From NCBI GenBank assembly GCA_037176705.1, contig CM073889.1, forward strand, positions 103,743,890 to 103,807,889: a stretch of 64,000 bases of DNA. Direction: 5' to 3'. The position numbers and the translations under genes are program-made. The stretch comes from Molossus alvarezi (lineage: Eukaryota; Chordata; Mammalia; Chiroptera; Molossidae). The notes under the pieces were generated by a model, which was not told the DNA's origin, searched no databases, and was given only the letters and a program-made list of their open reading frames with translations. This document shows, piece after piece, positions 11,119-22,520 of the stretch (position 1 is the first letter of the stretch; each line of letters begins with the position of its first letter).

Positions 11119-12379
11119 GTTATAAGATAAGCTGCCAAGTAAGCGTTTCGGTGCTTCGGGAAGGAAATACGAGTGCACAGCTGAGAATGTGAGTGTTTGG
11201 CCCTGTGACAATGAAAAGGATGTTTATAAATGAAATAGCACTACAAATGGCACCGCACTTTGGAGGAGGAAAGCAATTTGGTGAAATGAAAGATGTTAAA
11301 TGTTTTAATCTTCTCCTATGCCAGTAAAATCTTGTAAAACAAGGTGACATATTAAATTTTTTATACTATAAGGGCTCCAAGAGCCTGTCAACATTTTCAT
11401 TATAAACTCTATTTCCAGAGCGTTGTAGCTCAGCTTTAAGAATCCACTCTGGTCTGACATTTGAAGTGCACGGTCTTACCTGGGGAACATGTGTTTCACA
11501 TGTTTTAAAAATTATGAGTTTTTCCGTTTGTAATAAGTAACCTTTTCATGCTTTTTCACTTGGCTTCTGTGTCTCAGAAATTGGAGGCGGAGGGGTTACA
11601 CGTGGTAGGTCGCCAGTGGGGGGGGGGCAATCTACAAATGTGGTCAACACAGATCAGGACTGGCGATTTCATTACCGAGACTCACGTTCGCACCAATCAC
11701 TGGCTCTTCATACGAAGAGCAGGACGAGCTCTGCCCTGTACTCGACATTTTAGACCAGGCTGCCTGCTACCCGAGGAGTCTTCTGTGCCGAATCTCTGCA
11801 GGGTGGGCCCTGACTGATTGGAGAACTCTTAGTCCCCGGACTGTTCATTTCACATTTGTATTATTTCGTGTTAACATCACTTCCTAGAGCTTCATAACAT
11901 TCATTCTAATCTTGTTGGGGTTTTGTTAAGTCTTCTTTGTGGGGGGTGTGTGTGTGTGTGTTTGCTATCATATTTAGCACTTGGTAGGTTTGCAGCCAAT
12001 ATTAGTTAATAAGACATCCTCTTCATACTTTGAGATGTTTGCATTTATCTCTGAAAGGACTACTTTTTGAAAAATAATCAGGAAAGAGGGAGGAAAGAAC
12101 AAGGAAGAAGCAGAGGAGAGAAATACGTGTTGCCTGTTGGTCATCAGGCTGTAAACGCCTTGAGGACTGACTCCTTAGCATTACTTCCCCAAAGGGACAT
12201 ACACGGGCTCCCTGGAAAAGGAGTGGGGTGTCCTCAGAAAAAGGTGTGGTACCAAGTCTTCAGTTCTAGGTTGGTTCAGAGAACTCTAGGAAATTGCCAC
12301 TTCCTGGTAGATACTCGGCGTTATTCCAGTCCTCCTTGATTGCATTCTGTGTTTATACAGCTACCCAATCATGTTAAAG
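11119..12379. other. No gene or recognisable repeat
   Basis: Contains a G9 run near 11617 and a short GT repeat at 11947-11960. I see no gene. Confidence 0.5.
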
Positions 12380-12595
12380 TATGAGAAGCACCCAGTGTTC
12401 AATCCCAACGTTTGTGCTCGCTGGGTGAGGAAAAGCTTTGTGTCAGTCATTCAGAAACGTGAGGTATATCCCTCACAACCACTGGCATGCAGCGGCCCTC
12501 CGAGGAAGCTGAGGGACAGGTAGTTTAATTAGTCTCCACAGCAATTAGGTGCCCAAGACACGTTCATAACTCAGGTCTTTCAGATCCCAAACCAT
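12380..12595 (-). mobile_element. MIR SINE, ancient
   Basis: The order CCTCACAACCACTGGC, GAGGAAGCTGAGGGACAG, CCCAAGACACGTTCATAAC and CAGGTCTTTCAGATCCC fits the MIR 3' half read in reverse. The match is diverged. Confidence 0.5.
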
Positions 12596-14145
12596 ATTCC
12601 CATTTTTTTTTCTTCATGCCATCATACTTTCCTTTGTGTAGACAAAGACATCTACTTCTGATCGGTGGCTTACATTTTCCAATGAAAAAAAAAAAAAAAC
12701 ACGTTAGAATATAAAGGCTTGTTCTTCAATTTGAAAAAAAAGAAAGAAAGGACCAAAGTACTTGGAGTTGTCTAAGTTTAAACAAGGAATTGATTTCCTT
12801 TTCAATTTCTTTCACCTTTCTGCCTTCTTCCTGTTCGTGCCATTGCCTCGAATGACACCCCAGCCATTGAATTGTCCCAGCCAAACATGTGGGCAATGCA
12901 ATTTCTTTCACATGTGTGTTCCCCCCAACCCCTCCCACCACATTCTAATCTAAATTCTAAATCTAATTCTGAAATAACAAGCAATGTCGAATCTCGGTAC
13001 AAAACATTTTCTCCTTTTATTATCTTTTTAAATTTTTAATTGTTCTCATTTTTTTCCTTTAAAATAAAACTATTTTTTAGATTACTTCTAAGTTCACAGC
13101 ACATCTGGGCAGAAGGTACAGAGAGTTTTCATATACTCCACACGCACACTGACAGCCTCCCCCAGTATTAGCATCCTGCATCACAGTGATACCTTTCCTA
13201 TAATTCATGAGTCTACACTAATGCATCATCATCTCCCCAAATCCATAGTTTACTTTAGCATTCACTGTTGGTGTACATTCTGTGAATTTTGACAAGTGCA
13301 TAATGAATGTATAACCTTTGCAACCCCTGATCTTTTTTTTTTTTTTTTACTGTCTATTTTTACTTTTATCAGAATGACATATAGTTGAAATCATACAATA
13401 TGTAGACTTTTCAGATTGGCTTCATTCACTTAGTAATATGTATCTAAGTTTCCTCCATGTGTTTTCATTGTTTAATAGCTCATTTCTTTTTAGCTCTAAA
13501 TGATATTCCATCGTCTGGCTATATCACAGTTCATGTATCCATTTACATGCTGACGGGCAGCTCGGTTGCTTGTAAGTTTCGGCAGTAATTAATACAGCGG
13601 CTGTGCACGTCCACGTGCAGATTTTTGTGTGAACGTAACTGTCTCAGTTCATTTGGGTGAATGCCAACGAATGCAGTTGCTGGATTGTACGGTAAGAGTA
13701 TGTTATGTTTTGTAAGAGACTGCCAAACTGTCCTCCAAAGGGACTGTGCCATTTTGCATTCTCACGAAAATGGATGAGAGCTTCTGTTGCTTCAGGTCCT
13801 GGCCAGCAGTTCATAGTGTCCATGCTCCAGATTTGGGCCGTTTGGATAGATGTGTGGTGGCATCTCTCTGCTGTTCAGTTTGCACTTTCCAGTGACGTGG
13901 CACGGAGCATCTTTCCATGTGCCTACTTGCCATCTGTACATCTTCTTTGGGGAGGTGTCTGTCTGCTCTTCTGCCCAGTTTTTTTTTTTTTATTGAGTTA
14001 TAATTGACATATCATTATATTAGTTTTATGTGTACAACATAATGATTTGATATATCTATATACTGAGAAATAATTACCACAATAAATTTAGTGACTATCC
14101 ATCACCACACATAGTTACATTTTTTTCTTCTTATGATGACACCTT

Positions 14146-14253
14146 GTTTTTTTTTGTTGTTTTTTTTTGGTACGTGCCGTTAGCGGGAACTGAACCTGGG
14201 ACTCTCTGGTCCACAGGCTGACGATCCAACCGCTGAACCAAACCGGCCAGGGC
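14146..14253 (-). mobile_element. Head-only Ves (85 nt plus A-tail)
   Basis: Only the tRNA head is present: 85 nt at 14169-14253, reading in reverse from GCCCTGGCCGGTTTGGTTCA to GGCACGTACC, then directly a 23-nt A-rich tail (14146-14168). The TSD is ATGATGACACCTT (14133-14145) and ATGATGACAACTT (14254-14266). The CT-rich body and 3' stem-loop are absent. A second copy at 26981 has the same 85-nt extent and the same 3' junction. Both pol III boxes are retained. Confidence 0.9.
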
Positions 14254-14382
14254 ATGATGACAACTTTTAAGATCTACTTTTAGTAACTATCAAGCATACA
14301 ATATGATATTGTTAGTCATAGTCATCATTCCATGCCTAGGACTTATTTATCCTGCAAATGGGACTTTGTACCTTTGGTCACC

Positions 14383-14461
14383 TTCACTCATTTTGCCCCT
14401 CCCCCTCCCCTTCACTCATTTGCCCCTCCCCCTCCCCTTCACTCATTTTGCTCCTCCCCCC
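14383..14461. repeat. 27-bp minisatellite, 3 copies
   Basis: The unit TTCACTCATTTTGCCCCTCC plus CCCTCCCC occurs at 14383-14410 and 14411-14437, and partly at 14438-14461. It lies inside the nested L1 3'UTR, so it expanded after that insertion or was carried by it. Confidence 0.9.
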
Positions 14462-14602
14462 TCTGCCTCTGGCAACCATCAATCTGTTCTCTGTATCTAC
14501 CAGTCTGTTTGTTTATTTATTTGATTCTATATATAAGTGAGATTTTGCCCAGCTTTTAATCAAGTTGTTTATTTTCTTATTTTTGAGTTTTAAGAGCTTC
14601 TT

Positions 14603-14637
14603 TGTGTGTGTGTGTGTGTGTGTGTGCGTGTGTGTGT
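14603..14637. repeat. (GT)n microsatellite
   Basis: About 17 GT units with one GC interruption, within L1 sequence. Confidence 0.95.
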
Positions 14638-15214
14638 TTTGGAGGACAGTCCTATATGAGATATGTATTTTACAAATATTTTCCCCTAGTCTGTGGTCTG
14701 TCTTCTCATTCTCCTGACAAAATGTCTTTTACAGAGCAGAAGTTTTTAATTTTAATGAGTTTCAGCTTATCAATTATTCCTTTCATGGATTATGCCTATG
14801 ATATTATACCTAAAGAGTCATCACCATATCCAAGGGCATTGGGATTTTCTCCTGTGTTTTCTTCTAAAAGTTGTTTAATTTTGTGTCTGACGTTTGATTC
14901 TGTGATCTCCGTCGAGTTCATCTTTGTGAAGGGTGAGAGGTGTGTAGACTTTGTTCCCTGTGCATGTCCAGCTGTTGCAGAATCCTTCCCTGGAAAACTA
15001 GCTTGTCGCCGCCCTTTCGCCTTTGTTCCTCTTGTCTGTGGTCAGCTGTCTCTCTCTGCAACTGTTTATTCTTGTGTTTATCTCTTTCCGTGGCTACTGG
15101 TACCATCCTAACAGAAGCTGTTATCGTCCCTTGACCGACTGTCCTATACAGGTCTTTTCATTGTAATCTATTTCACACACCGAGGTCAAAGATATTACGT
15201 ATAATATTTGAAGT

Positions 15215-15760
15215 TGTCCAATGGTTTCCCACCCTTTTTAGAATCAAATCTAAACTCTCTGAAGACTGAGCACCCTGCCTCATCTGGTTTCTTCTTCCAC
15301 CCTTGTCCCTGCTTCCCTGTCCTCCACTGCCCGGCTCAGCTCCTCCCAGGTGCTTGTCCCTTTCACTCCTTTGAGCAGGTGACACGCCTTCCCCCACATC
15401 AGACTCGGAATGTGGGGTGACCTAGAGACCTTTGTCCTAGAGCCCCGTGCTGGAGCTCACTCCCATTCGCTCTTCCGAACTCTGTTCAGATGTCACTTTT
15501 TCTGGGACAGCTGCTGATTTTTTGGGGTCTTACTGCTAACCACTGTCAGAGCACCAGGCCTTAAGTGTTCTTCATAACTACTGCAGAGTATGGTTTTATT
15601 ATTATTCCTTCAGCATCTGCCTCCCCCACTAGAATGGAAGCTTCGTGAGTGCAGGAGAAACCGTGTCACCGTCCCTGAGGAGTCGCAGCGGGCACAGTAT
15701 TCTAGTGCCCAGTATTCCAGAGCGCGGCCAGTGCCTGAACTTGAATCAGCAGGAAGCGGT
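15215..15760 (+). mobile_element. L2 LINE 3' end, ancient
   Basis: The plus strand shows L2-type order: AATGGTTTCCCACCC and CCTCCACTGCCCGGCTCAGC, then near the 3' end CCCACTAGAATGGAAGCTTC followed by GTGAGTGCAGGAG. The CACTAGAATGxAAGCTxC motif is characteristic of the L2 3' end. Highly diverged. Confidence 0.7.
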
Positions 15761-15861
15761 GAGAACACAGCTGCAGGACAGAAACGGATTCCTCCATCCC
15801 AGGACGCCTCTGCGTACCTGGGACTCAAGACATCCAATACTGAGTTAAAAGACTTCCGTTA

Positions 15862-16069
15862 AGCCCAGCTGGTGTGGCTCAGTGGTTGAGCGTCAACCCG
15901 TGCACCAAGAGGCCACGGGTTCGATTCCTGGTCAGGACACATGCCCAGGTTGTGGGCCCGATCCCCAGTGGGGGGCACGCAGGCAGCGGCCAATCGATGT
16001 TCGTTCTCATTGATGTTTCTATCTCTCTCTCCTTCTCCCTTCCTCTCTCTCTCAAAATCAATTTTTAAA
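15862..16069 (+). mobile_element. Ves SINE, classical type
   Basis: The head begins GCCCAGCTGGTGTGGCTCAG, the B box is GGGTTCGATTCCT, followed by CGATCCCCAGTGGGGGGC and a tail ending CTCTCAAAATCAATTTTTAA. This classical type lacks the TCCTCGGGTGAGGA stem-loop. The TSD AAAAGACTTCCGTTA is a perfect 15 bp at 15847-15861 and 16070-16084. Confidence 0.95.
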
Positions 16070-16084
16070 AAAAGACTTCCGTTA

Positions 16085-16994
16085 TTACTGTGTAGAAACA
16101 ACCTGGACAGCAGGGATGTGGAGAGTCGCGGGATCTTGGATTTGGAAAAGATAGAAGTCTGCATGTCGCAGTCAAGGCCGCGTATGATCTTAAACACGGA
16201 GCACTGAAGGATTCAGATGTCGTCTTCATTCTGCACCCTTTGTTTTGTTTCCTATAGACAGTCCCCAGCATACAGAGGAGGGTGGGACAGGGGGGACTGT
16301 GGCTTTCAGCTTTTCTGTTCTCAAGGAATAATCCTCTTTCCCTTTCAGAAAGCAGTTTTCAAATGTTTCCAAGTTCGCTCTCACGCGTCGGTGCCTGATT
16401 TAATCGGCCGTCCTGGGAGAGCTGAGCGCGGGGGCCAGTGGCTGAGCCGGGGCCTGAGCGCCGACCTCATGCAAACCTTGAAGTGGGCACGAGGTGCAGA
16501 ACATAGACTTTTTTTTTAATGCAGTAAAGAAGAATTCTCATTCACGTAAAACGAATTCAATATTTAATTATTTTCCAGCTCTATTTAATTTTAAAAATTA
16601 ATTATCTATCAAATTAAAAAGGAATATGCCTGAGCTCCAGGTTGGCTGACAGTGATGATTTCTCTAGCGTTTCTCCCTCAGATAGCCGCTAGGCCCCTTC
16701 CAGAAGCTGGGTGCCGTGACACCTTCCTACCCTACCCTGGACACTTCCTCTACGTAGAAACACCAGTGCATCAGTGTCCAGAACCCAAAGACGTCTTGGA
16801 GCATTTCACTCTCACTAATATGGGAAGATAGATGGAGACATTTCACCCAAGAGGTCTCCAAGGAAGTTTTCTGTGCTGTTTTATCTATTTGCGAGAGGTG
16901 GGGATTTCTTTGATATCAAAAGCCTCCTGTAACATTGAACTGTTCTCGTGCTCTCGCCCTCTCTCATTATCTCTCTTATTTTAATTAATTCCCC
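16085..16994. other. No gene or recognisable repeat
   Basis: Unassigned DNA. A moderately GC-rich patch at 16380-16500 has an open frame with no recognisable protein features. Confidence 0.5.
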
Positions 16995-17135
16995 AGTGCA
17001 GTACTTTTCAAATTTGGTGTATATCAGAATCTTCTGGAGGAACTTGCTAAAAATACCAGGTGTTGCCCTACTTCAAATGAGGCTGTTTGCTTGACTAGAT
17101 CCCCAGGTGGTTCTGAAATATACCAGTGCTTAATA
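16995..17135. mobile_element. MER5-like hAT-Charlie fragment
   Basis: It starts CAGTGCAGTACTTTTCAAAT and contains ATATCAGAATCTTCTGGAGG, CTTGCTAAAAATACCAGGTG and CCCCAGGTGGTTCTGA, all matching the layout of the non-autonomous MER5 DNA transposons. Terminal repeats are degraded. Confidence 0.6.
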
Positions 17136-18420
17136 TGTATATGGTTTCAAGTTTATGCAAAACAGCACATGCTCTGCTACTTTATAACCCACCCTGTGCA
17201 TTTTATCATGTAGTTATTTACACTGTTGTACCTTCTCTTTACTTGCTGCAGTTGAATTATTTTTGATTATTAAAAGCTATTATCTATCAGATCCTCTTTA
17301 TTAAAACATAATGACAAACACTTAGGTGAATGGTAATTTTATCAATGCATACTGAACACTTCTTGGTTAAAGAACTTCATGTTAACAGTTATTCTTTCAA
17401 GAATATTCCATTGTTCCATGATTAAAAACAGCCAGTAAACCATGAATATCAGGAGAATAATAGCAGGAGGTTTATAAGTGTGCATTGTGGGACACCAGCA
17501 ATTTGTTTCTGAAAGAGTCTGGTTAAATGCATCTCTGTGGAGTGCCATGCTTTATGGCACAAGTGATGTGATGATTTGTGTTAGAGGTTTAATAAGTTTA
17601 GGGTTGAAAATTTATTCTGCTTTCATTTCCTTCCCTGTGGCTGTTTGTTAATGTCTACCTACTACATGAAAGAAACTACCACGGGAGGTCCTAATAAGAA
17701 TACTATAATGCCGAGGCCAAAGGCATGCTTGAGGGTCAGCAGCTGAGCTGGCTGTATTCTGTTTAAAAAGATAAATAAGACCTTCCCTTCAAGGAGGTTT
17801 CAGTCCAGTAGAGCATATGATCCATCACAGTGTCTTTGTTTCCTTGAGTTGTGGTGGTTTCTCTTTTTGTGTGTTTGTTTTTTCTCCAGGGTAAAGACTC
17901 AGTGAAAATTGGAAGTCCCCAAGGAATTATTTAGAATCTTATTTCAAAGTCCTTGCTTCCAACATTTAAGTCCGTGTAGCACTGTCTTGCTTCTCCCAAA
18001 CATTTCCTGCTACAGGGCACATCCAAGTGTATGCAGATATTGCCAAGAAAATGAACTTTGCAAATGGGTCAGTTGCCTGGTGTTCAGAGTGCTATGGATA
18101 TGACTCCTAGTGGATTGACTGTACGATTATGGAGATCACACCATGATAACCTCAAACCTTTCCTACTTCTAATGGGGATAGCATCCTCACCATACCATCC
18201 TGGGTCTGCTGGAACAAATAATCGCCCCTGGGAAAACTTTGCAGAAGGCAATTACAATTTCAGTGGAAGAGCCTGGATTTAAGATTATTAGATCCTGGAA
18301 ACCTATAACTTCTATATTACAGTGTGTGCTTTCAGTTAGTTAGACATCTGAAATTAGGGTGCTGGTCTTTCAACAGTGAAGGTTCTTGATGAGTTTCAAT
18401 GTTGAAAATGTCTGTCTTAC
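17136..18420. other. No gene or recognisable repeat
   Basis: Unassigned DNA. The stretch 17900-18290 has short open frames on the plus strand, but I recognise no protein. Confidence 0.5.
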
Positions 18421-18499
18421 ATTATGAATACATTCCTTCAATGTTGTGATCTGAGTGTCAGTTAAGTTGGCATCCAGAGGGAAGGGGTCACCTTGTATT

Positions 18500-19310
18500 T
18501 TATATCTTAAACTGTGTGTTCCATTTAGGATGATTTACTCACCAAATAGATGTATTGGTTTCCTAGCAACACTGAAGACACTGGTAGAAAAAATTGATAA
18601 GAATCGAAGGTACAACCCCAAAATAATGAAGAAAAAGTATATGGGGGCAGGTGTAGAGAACAAAGTGCGACTATTTGTAGAAACAGGAGTCAGATGCAGG
18701 AGGAGAGAGTTCTTCTAGTTCTGGAGGCCAGAGCCTGAATCCAGGTGTAGCAGGTCCCATTTTCTCTGGAGGCGCTAGAGGAGAATTGGTTGTTGGTTAT
18801 TTCAGTTCTGGGGATTTTATTTGTTTGTTTGTTTGTTTGTTTTAATTTCAGAGAGAGAAAGGGAGAGGGAGAGAGAGATCAAAACATGGATCAGCCGCCT
18901 CCTACACACCCCCTACTGGGGACCCAGCCCACAACTTGGGCATGTGCACTGTCGGGGAATTGAACCAGCGACCTCCTGGTGCACGGTGGGATGCTCAGTC
19001 CACTGAGCCACGGCGGCCAGGTGGTGGTTCCAGTTTCTGTTGCTCCAGTAATTGCTTGGCTTGTGGCTATATCACTCCAGTGTCTTCCTTCCCAGCCACA
19101 TTGCCTCCTCTTCTTCTGTGTGTCTTCTTTTTTGTATACCTGTCTCAAAACCCTTTTTACCTCCCTCTTATAAGGACACTTATCATTAGATTTAGGGCCC
19201 ATATGGATCATCAAAGATGATCTCGAAAATCTTAATGACATCTACAAATACCTTCTCCCTTTTTCAATAAAGCAACATTTACAGGTTCTGTGGATTAGGA
19301 CATGAGTATA
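18500..19310 (-). mobile_element. MLT1-type LTR (ERVL-MaLR), split by a SINE
   Basis: Read in reverse it follows MLT1 order. The plus strand shows TGGTTTCCTAGCAACACTG, then TCTGGAGGCCAGAGCCTGAA, then TGGCTTGTGGCTATATCACTCC, then TTATAAGGACACTTATCATTAG, TTTAGGGCCCATATGGAT and CATCTACAAATACC. A classical Ves interrupts it at about 18811-19022. No internal retroviral genes are present, so it is a solo LTR. Exact ends are uncertain. Confidence 0.8.
18811..19022 (-). mobile_element. Ves SINE, classical type, inside MLT1
   Basis: A minus-strand classical Ves with a (TTTG)n tail at 18817-18842, CTACTGGGGACCCAGCCC, the B box in reverse (GGGGAATTGAACC) and GAGCCACGGCGGCCAGG at the head end. The TSD is approximate: GGTTATTTCAGTTCTG (18795-18810) versus GGTGGTTCCAGTTTCTG (19023-19039). 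Confidence 0.88.
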
Positions 19311-20088
19311 TATATTTTAGGGAGTAGACAGAGGGGATGAAGCCCACTATAAGTAGCAAAGAGTGGACACAAAGTAAGAGAAAACAATGACAGAACTTCC
19401 CGGAAGGACACCTGTGCACTGACCTAGAGATCAACCAGGTTAGACTGGAGCAGCAGAGGGTCTAGGGGGTAGATCTCCAGGGAAAAAAAGACCTGGTAGA
19501 TTTGATGGAACATTTGAGGGAGAAAATAAGGTCACTATAAGTATAAATATTTTTAAAAAGAAGAAATGTAAATGCCTGGAAAAATTAAAAGCTAGCCCCC
19601 CGAAAAAAGGTAATTGTTACATATTAATTTTGACCTTTTTAAATAGAACTATAGATAATGCACATATTATTAAATTTATCTTGAAAAAGGAAAGTATCTA
19701 TTTTAGATGTATGTATCTTATAGACACAAAAGTATCTGTTTTATTTTTTAAGATACTTTTTAGGTAAAAAGTATCCATTTTAGACACAAGGTAGATACTA
19801 AGAAGGAAAAGAGTGCTGATGACAATGGGTAAAGATAGGAATATTCTTACAAACTATTCAGTCAAGAAGTATCATGTGTCACTGAAAGAAGTGCTAAAGA
19901 GGTAAGAGTATTCTATAACTCAAGATCTTCGTTTGTAACCAATCTAGATAATTCCAATAGTAATATCCTAGGAGAAGGGAGTGGTGGTGTAAGTGAGCTA
20001 AATCTTTATTTATCATTGTAGGAAGTCAATAAATAATGTCTAAAGTGGATAGATCAAGAAACAAACACACTATTAAGAGATGTAGAAG
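19311..20088. other. No gene or recognisable repeat
   Basis: AT-rich DNA. The motif AAAGTATC(T/C)(G/A)TTTTA recurs loosely at 19690-19780, but no clean tandem array is visible. Confidence 0.5.
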
Positions 20089-20107
20089 AAGCTAGTAGAG
20101 TTTTTTA

Positions 20108-20478
20108 TTTATTTATTTATTTATATTTTTTTATCCTCACCGGAGGATATTTTTTTTGATGTTTTGTTCAGATAGAGTGGGAGGCAGGGAGAGAGAGAGA
20201 GAGAGAAACATCGACATGAAAGGGACACATTGAGTGGCTGCCACCCACACGACCAACCAGGGCCAGGGACAAACTGCAACCGAGGTACGTGCCCTTAGCG
20301 GGAACTGAACCCGGGTCTCTCCGGACTGCAGGCCGACGCTCTAACCGCTGAGCCAAACCGGCCAGGGCTAATATAAATTGACTTTCTTTTTTTCTTTTTA
20401 TCCTCACCCAAGGACATTTTTAGATATTTTGTTCAGATAGAGTGGAAGGGAGAGAGAGAAAGAAACATTGACCTGAAT
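20108..20478 (-). mobile_element. Dimeric Ves: 5'-truncated copy joined to a full copy
   Basis: On the minus strand the order is: a Ves 3' part of about 75 nt beginning within the CT-rich zone (20401-20475), its A-rich tail (about 20387-20400), an 18-nt linker (20369-20386), a complete Ves (20133-20368) and an (AAAT)n tail (20108-20132). One TSD encloses the whole unit: AAGCTAGTAGAGTTTTTTA at 20089-20107 and 20479-20497, a perfect 19 bp. I find no separate TSD around the inner full copy. The simplest reading is one retrotransposition of a read-through transcript. Confidence 0.9.
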
Positions 20479-20497
20479 AAGCTAGTAGAGTTTTTTA

Positions 20498-21684
20498 AAG
20501 TTCCCTATGGGCAGTAAGACTAGTGCATTTAATATTAAGCCTTTTCTTAGGTATTTTAAATATGTACATTTAATAGTTTAAAAAATAATAAAATAACCTA
20601 TAACATTTTCCCCCTGAGGTTTAAAAGTGTCTTTCAATGAATCGAGGTGTCTTTTAATGAATAGAATTTTTATTTTATTTTATTACTTATAATTTTATAT
20701 TTTCTATTCCACTGCTTCTCATACTCTGTAGATCATTACTCCCTCCCCCCCCTCAGGCATTGGCTGATACTTTAGTAACATGCAATGACATGAATTAATA
20801 TGAAAGATAAATAAAAATAAAGACATTCTAAGTACAAACAAAAGTTTTATATTAGACTTAATTGACATAAGATGTCCATTTCAAACTTTTATAAAAATTT
20901 CTGAAATCTTTCTTCCAATGCGTCGACTTGCCGTGTTGCGTACTGGTAACAGAACGTCTGCGTCTGGGACACTTGTGAGAGTTCAAGTGACAGGATTTGA
21001 GCAATGGACTCGTTTTACTCCACCCCCCACCACGACTTGCTCTGTTTCCCTTGCTTTCTTTTTCCTCCCTCCCTCCCTCCTTTCCTTCCTCCCCTTCTTA
21101 CTGATACCTCTCCCTGCTATCCGGGATGGCGAAACGTCCCCTTTTCCCTTCTAGTTCTTCTTGCTGGTGGAATAATTAAAATAACATAACGTAGATTAAC
21201 AGGAGGGACTCAGGTTTTAATACATGTGTGTACGAATTACATAAGCATGAAAATTACAAAGTAAGGCAGTGAGATACATATATATAAATATACGTCATTC
21301 TGGACTGAGGAGGGGAAGCTGCAGCCCAGGACTTGGAGGGGAAGTGAGGACAAGCATAAGGAGATGAATAAGGAGCTGAAACAGTTCATGTTCAGTAAGC
21401 AAATGCTGAGCCCTCCCGAAACGATGGGACACAAGGAGCACTGGGTTGAAGGGGCTTCGCGAGGTGGCAGCCGGGCTACCCAACTAGTTCAGATGGAACT
21501 GGAGTGCTCCGCGACGCTCGCTGTCGCCCTGGAGCATGTCCTCTCCGTTAAGTCCTTTGGGCATAAGCGGGAAGGCCCACCTTCCCTTCGGAGCCTTCTC
21601 AGCTTGCACTGTTTTCTGCTTGAAGTAACCTGCCAGCCGGAGAGGCACATCTTGGGGTGACTCACTCTAGACCCCCACACGGTC
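20498..21684. other. Unassigned DNA, possible LTR-like block at 21120-21680
   Basis: 20500-20900 is AT-rich without landmarks. A CCTT/CCCT pyrimidine tract lies at 21058-21097. The segment 21170-21660 (GTAGATTAACAGGAGGGACT and later CpG-bearing sequence) loosely resembles an ERV LTR in reverse, but I cannot name it or find its ends. Confidence 0.35.
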
Positions 21685-21689
21685 TTAAG

Positions 21690-22495
21690 AAATCCTTTCC
21701 TACCCCAAGGTTGTCAAGATATTCTGTTTTGTTATCTTCTAAGTTTTATCATTTTACTTTCCACTCTTGGGCATGTGTACACCTGCCCGCTGTGTATGAT
21801 GGGAAGTAGGATCCTGATTTCATTTCTCCCTTATCAGTTGTCCTCTGCCCATCAACTCACAGATCATCCTTCGCTCGTGCTTTGCAGTGCCGTGTATTGT
21901 ATATCTTGTCAGATATCAAGGGTGAAATACGTAGGCTTTGTTTCCGGGCTCTACATCCTGTGTCAGCGTCCTCTGTCTACCGTGGCATCAGTAATCAATT
22001 TGATTACTGTAGCGGTGAAATGATCGTTCCCAGAAACGCATCTTTCTACTCTGTTCTTTGTTCAAATATGTCTTGACTTTTGTTGGTCCTTTGCATTTTC
22101 ATAAAACTTCTGTTGACTTTGATGTTTCCTCAAGAAATCTATTGGGCTTTTGAAGGGAATTGCATTAAATTACAAGTGTTTGGGGGAAGAAATCCTCTTT
22201 ATAGTTTACAGTTTACATACATCTTTATATATTTACAGTTCTGGGCTTTCCTATTATAAATATGATTTTTTAGACATCCTCGGCATTTTCTCTGTAGATT
22301 TATTCCTAGCACAATCATATTTATTAGTGCCTGATATTTTAAATAGTAATTTTAATTGCATTTTTGTTTGTTCGTTTTCTGTATAGGACTCGATATATAG
22401 AATCCAGGAAACTAACTCAATTCTTTTTTATTCTAATAATGTAGCTTGATATTCTTTCAGGCTTTACAATTTGAAAATTTATAAATTGTATGGTC
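21690..22495 (-). mobile_element. Old LINE-1 ORF2 fragment
   Basis: Reverse-strand old L1 sequence: ACCCCAAGGTTGTCAAGATA, TGATTACTGTAGC, GATTTATTCCTAGCACAA and TATAGAATCCAGGAAACT are typical of decayed L1 ORF2. All frames are closed. Confidence 0.6.
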
Positions 22496-22520
22496 ATCAT
22501 ATAAAAAAATGATTAATGAA

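Larger units (their letters stand above)
13979..14545 (-). mobile_element. LINE-1 3' end nested in an older L1
   Basis: A minus-strand L1 3'UTR with its poly(A) tail at the left (T run 13979-13992), then ATTGAGTTATAATTGACATA and TGTGTACAACATAATGATT, which are typical L1MA/L1MB 3'UTR motifs. It is flanked by TGCCCAG at 13972-13978 and 14546-14552, where the sequence of the older L1 resumes. It contains the head-only Ves at 14146-14253 and a 27-bp minisatellite. Confidence 0.78.
13050..15110 (-). mobile_element. Old LINE-1 (ORF2 3' part and 3'UTR), interrupted
   Basis: Reverse-strand L1 in two parts (13050-13978 and 14546-15110). The left part carries 3'UTR and ORF2 C-terminal sequence (CCTCCCCCAGTATTAGCATCC and AAATGATATTCCATCGTCTG types). 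The right part continues with TTTTGAGTTTTAAGAGCTTC and GTTTTCTTCTAAAAGTTGTT types. It is heavily mutated. A younger L1 3' end sits between the halves, duplicating TGCCCAG. Confidence 0.8.

Noticed and set aside
14602..15111. 169-codon plus-strand frame
   Set aside because: Antisense to an old L1 and begins in a GT microsatellite.
18455..18718. Possible small gene (87 codons)
   Set aside because: The frame overlaps the start of an MLT1-type LTR in antisense and shows no domain or conserved motif.
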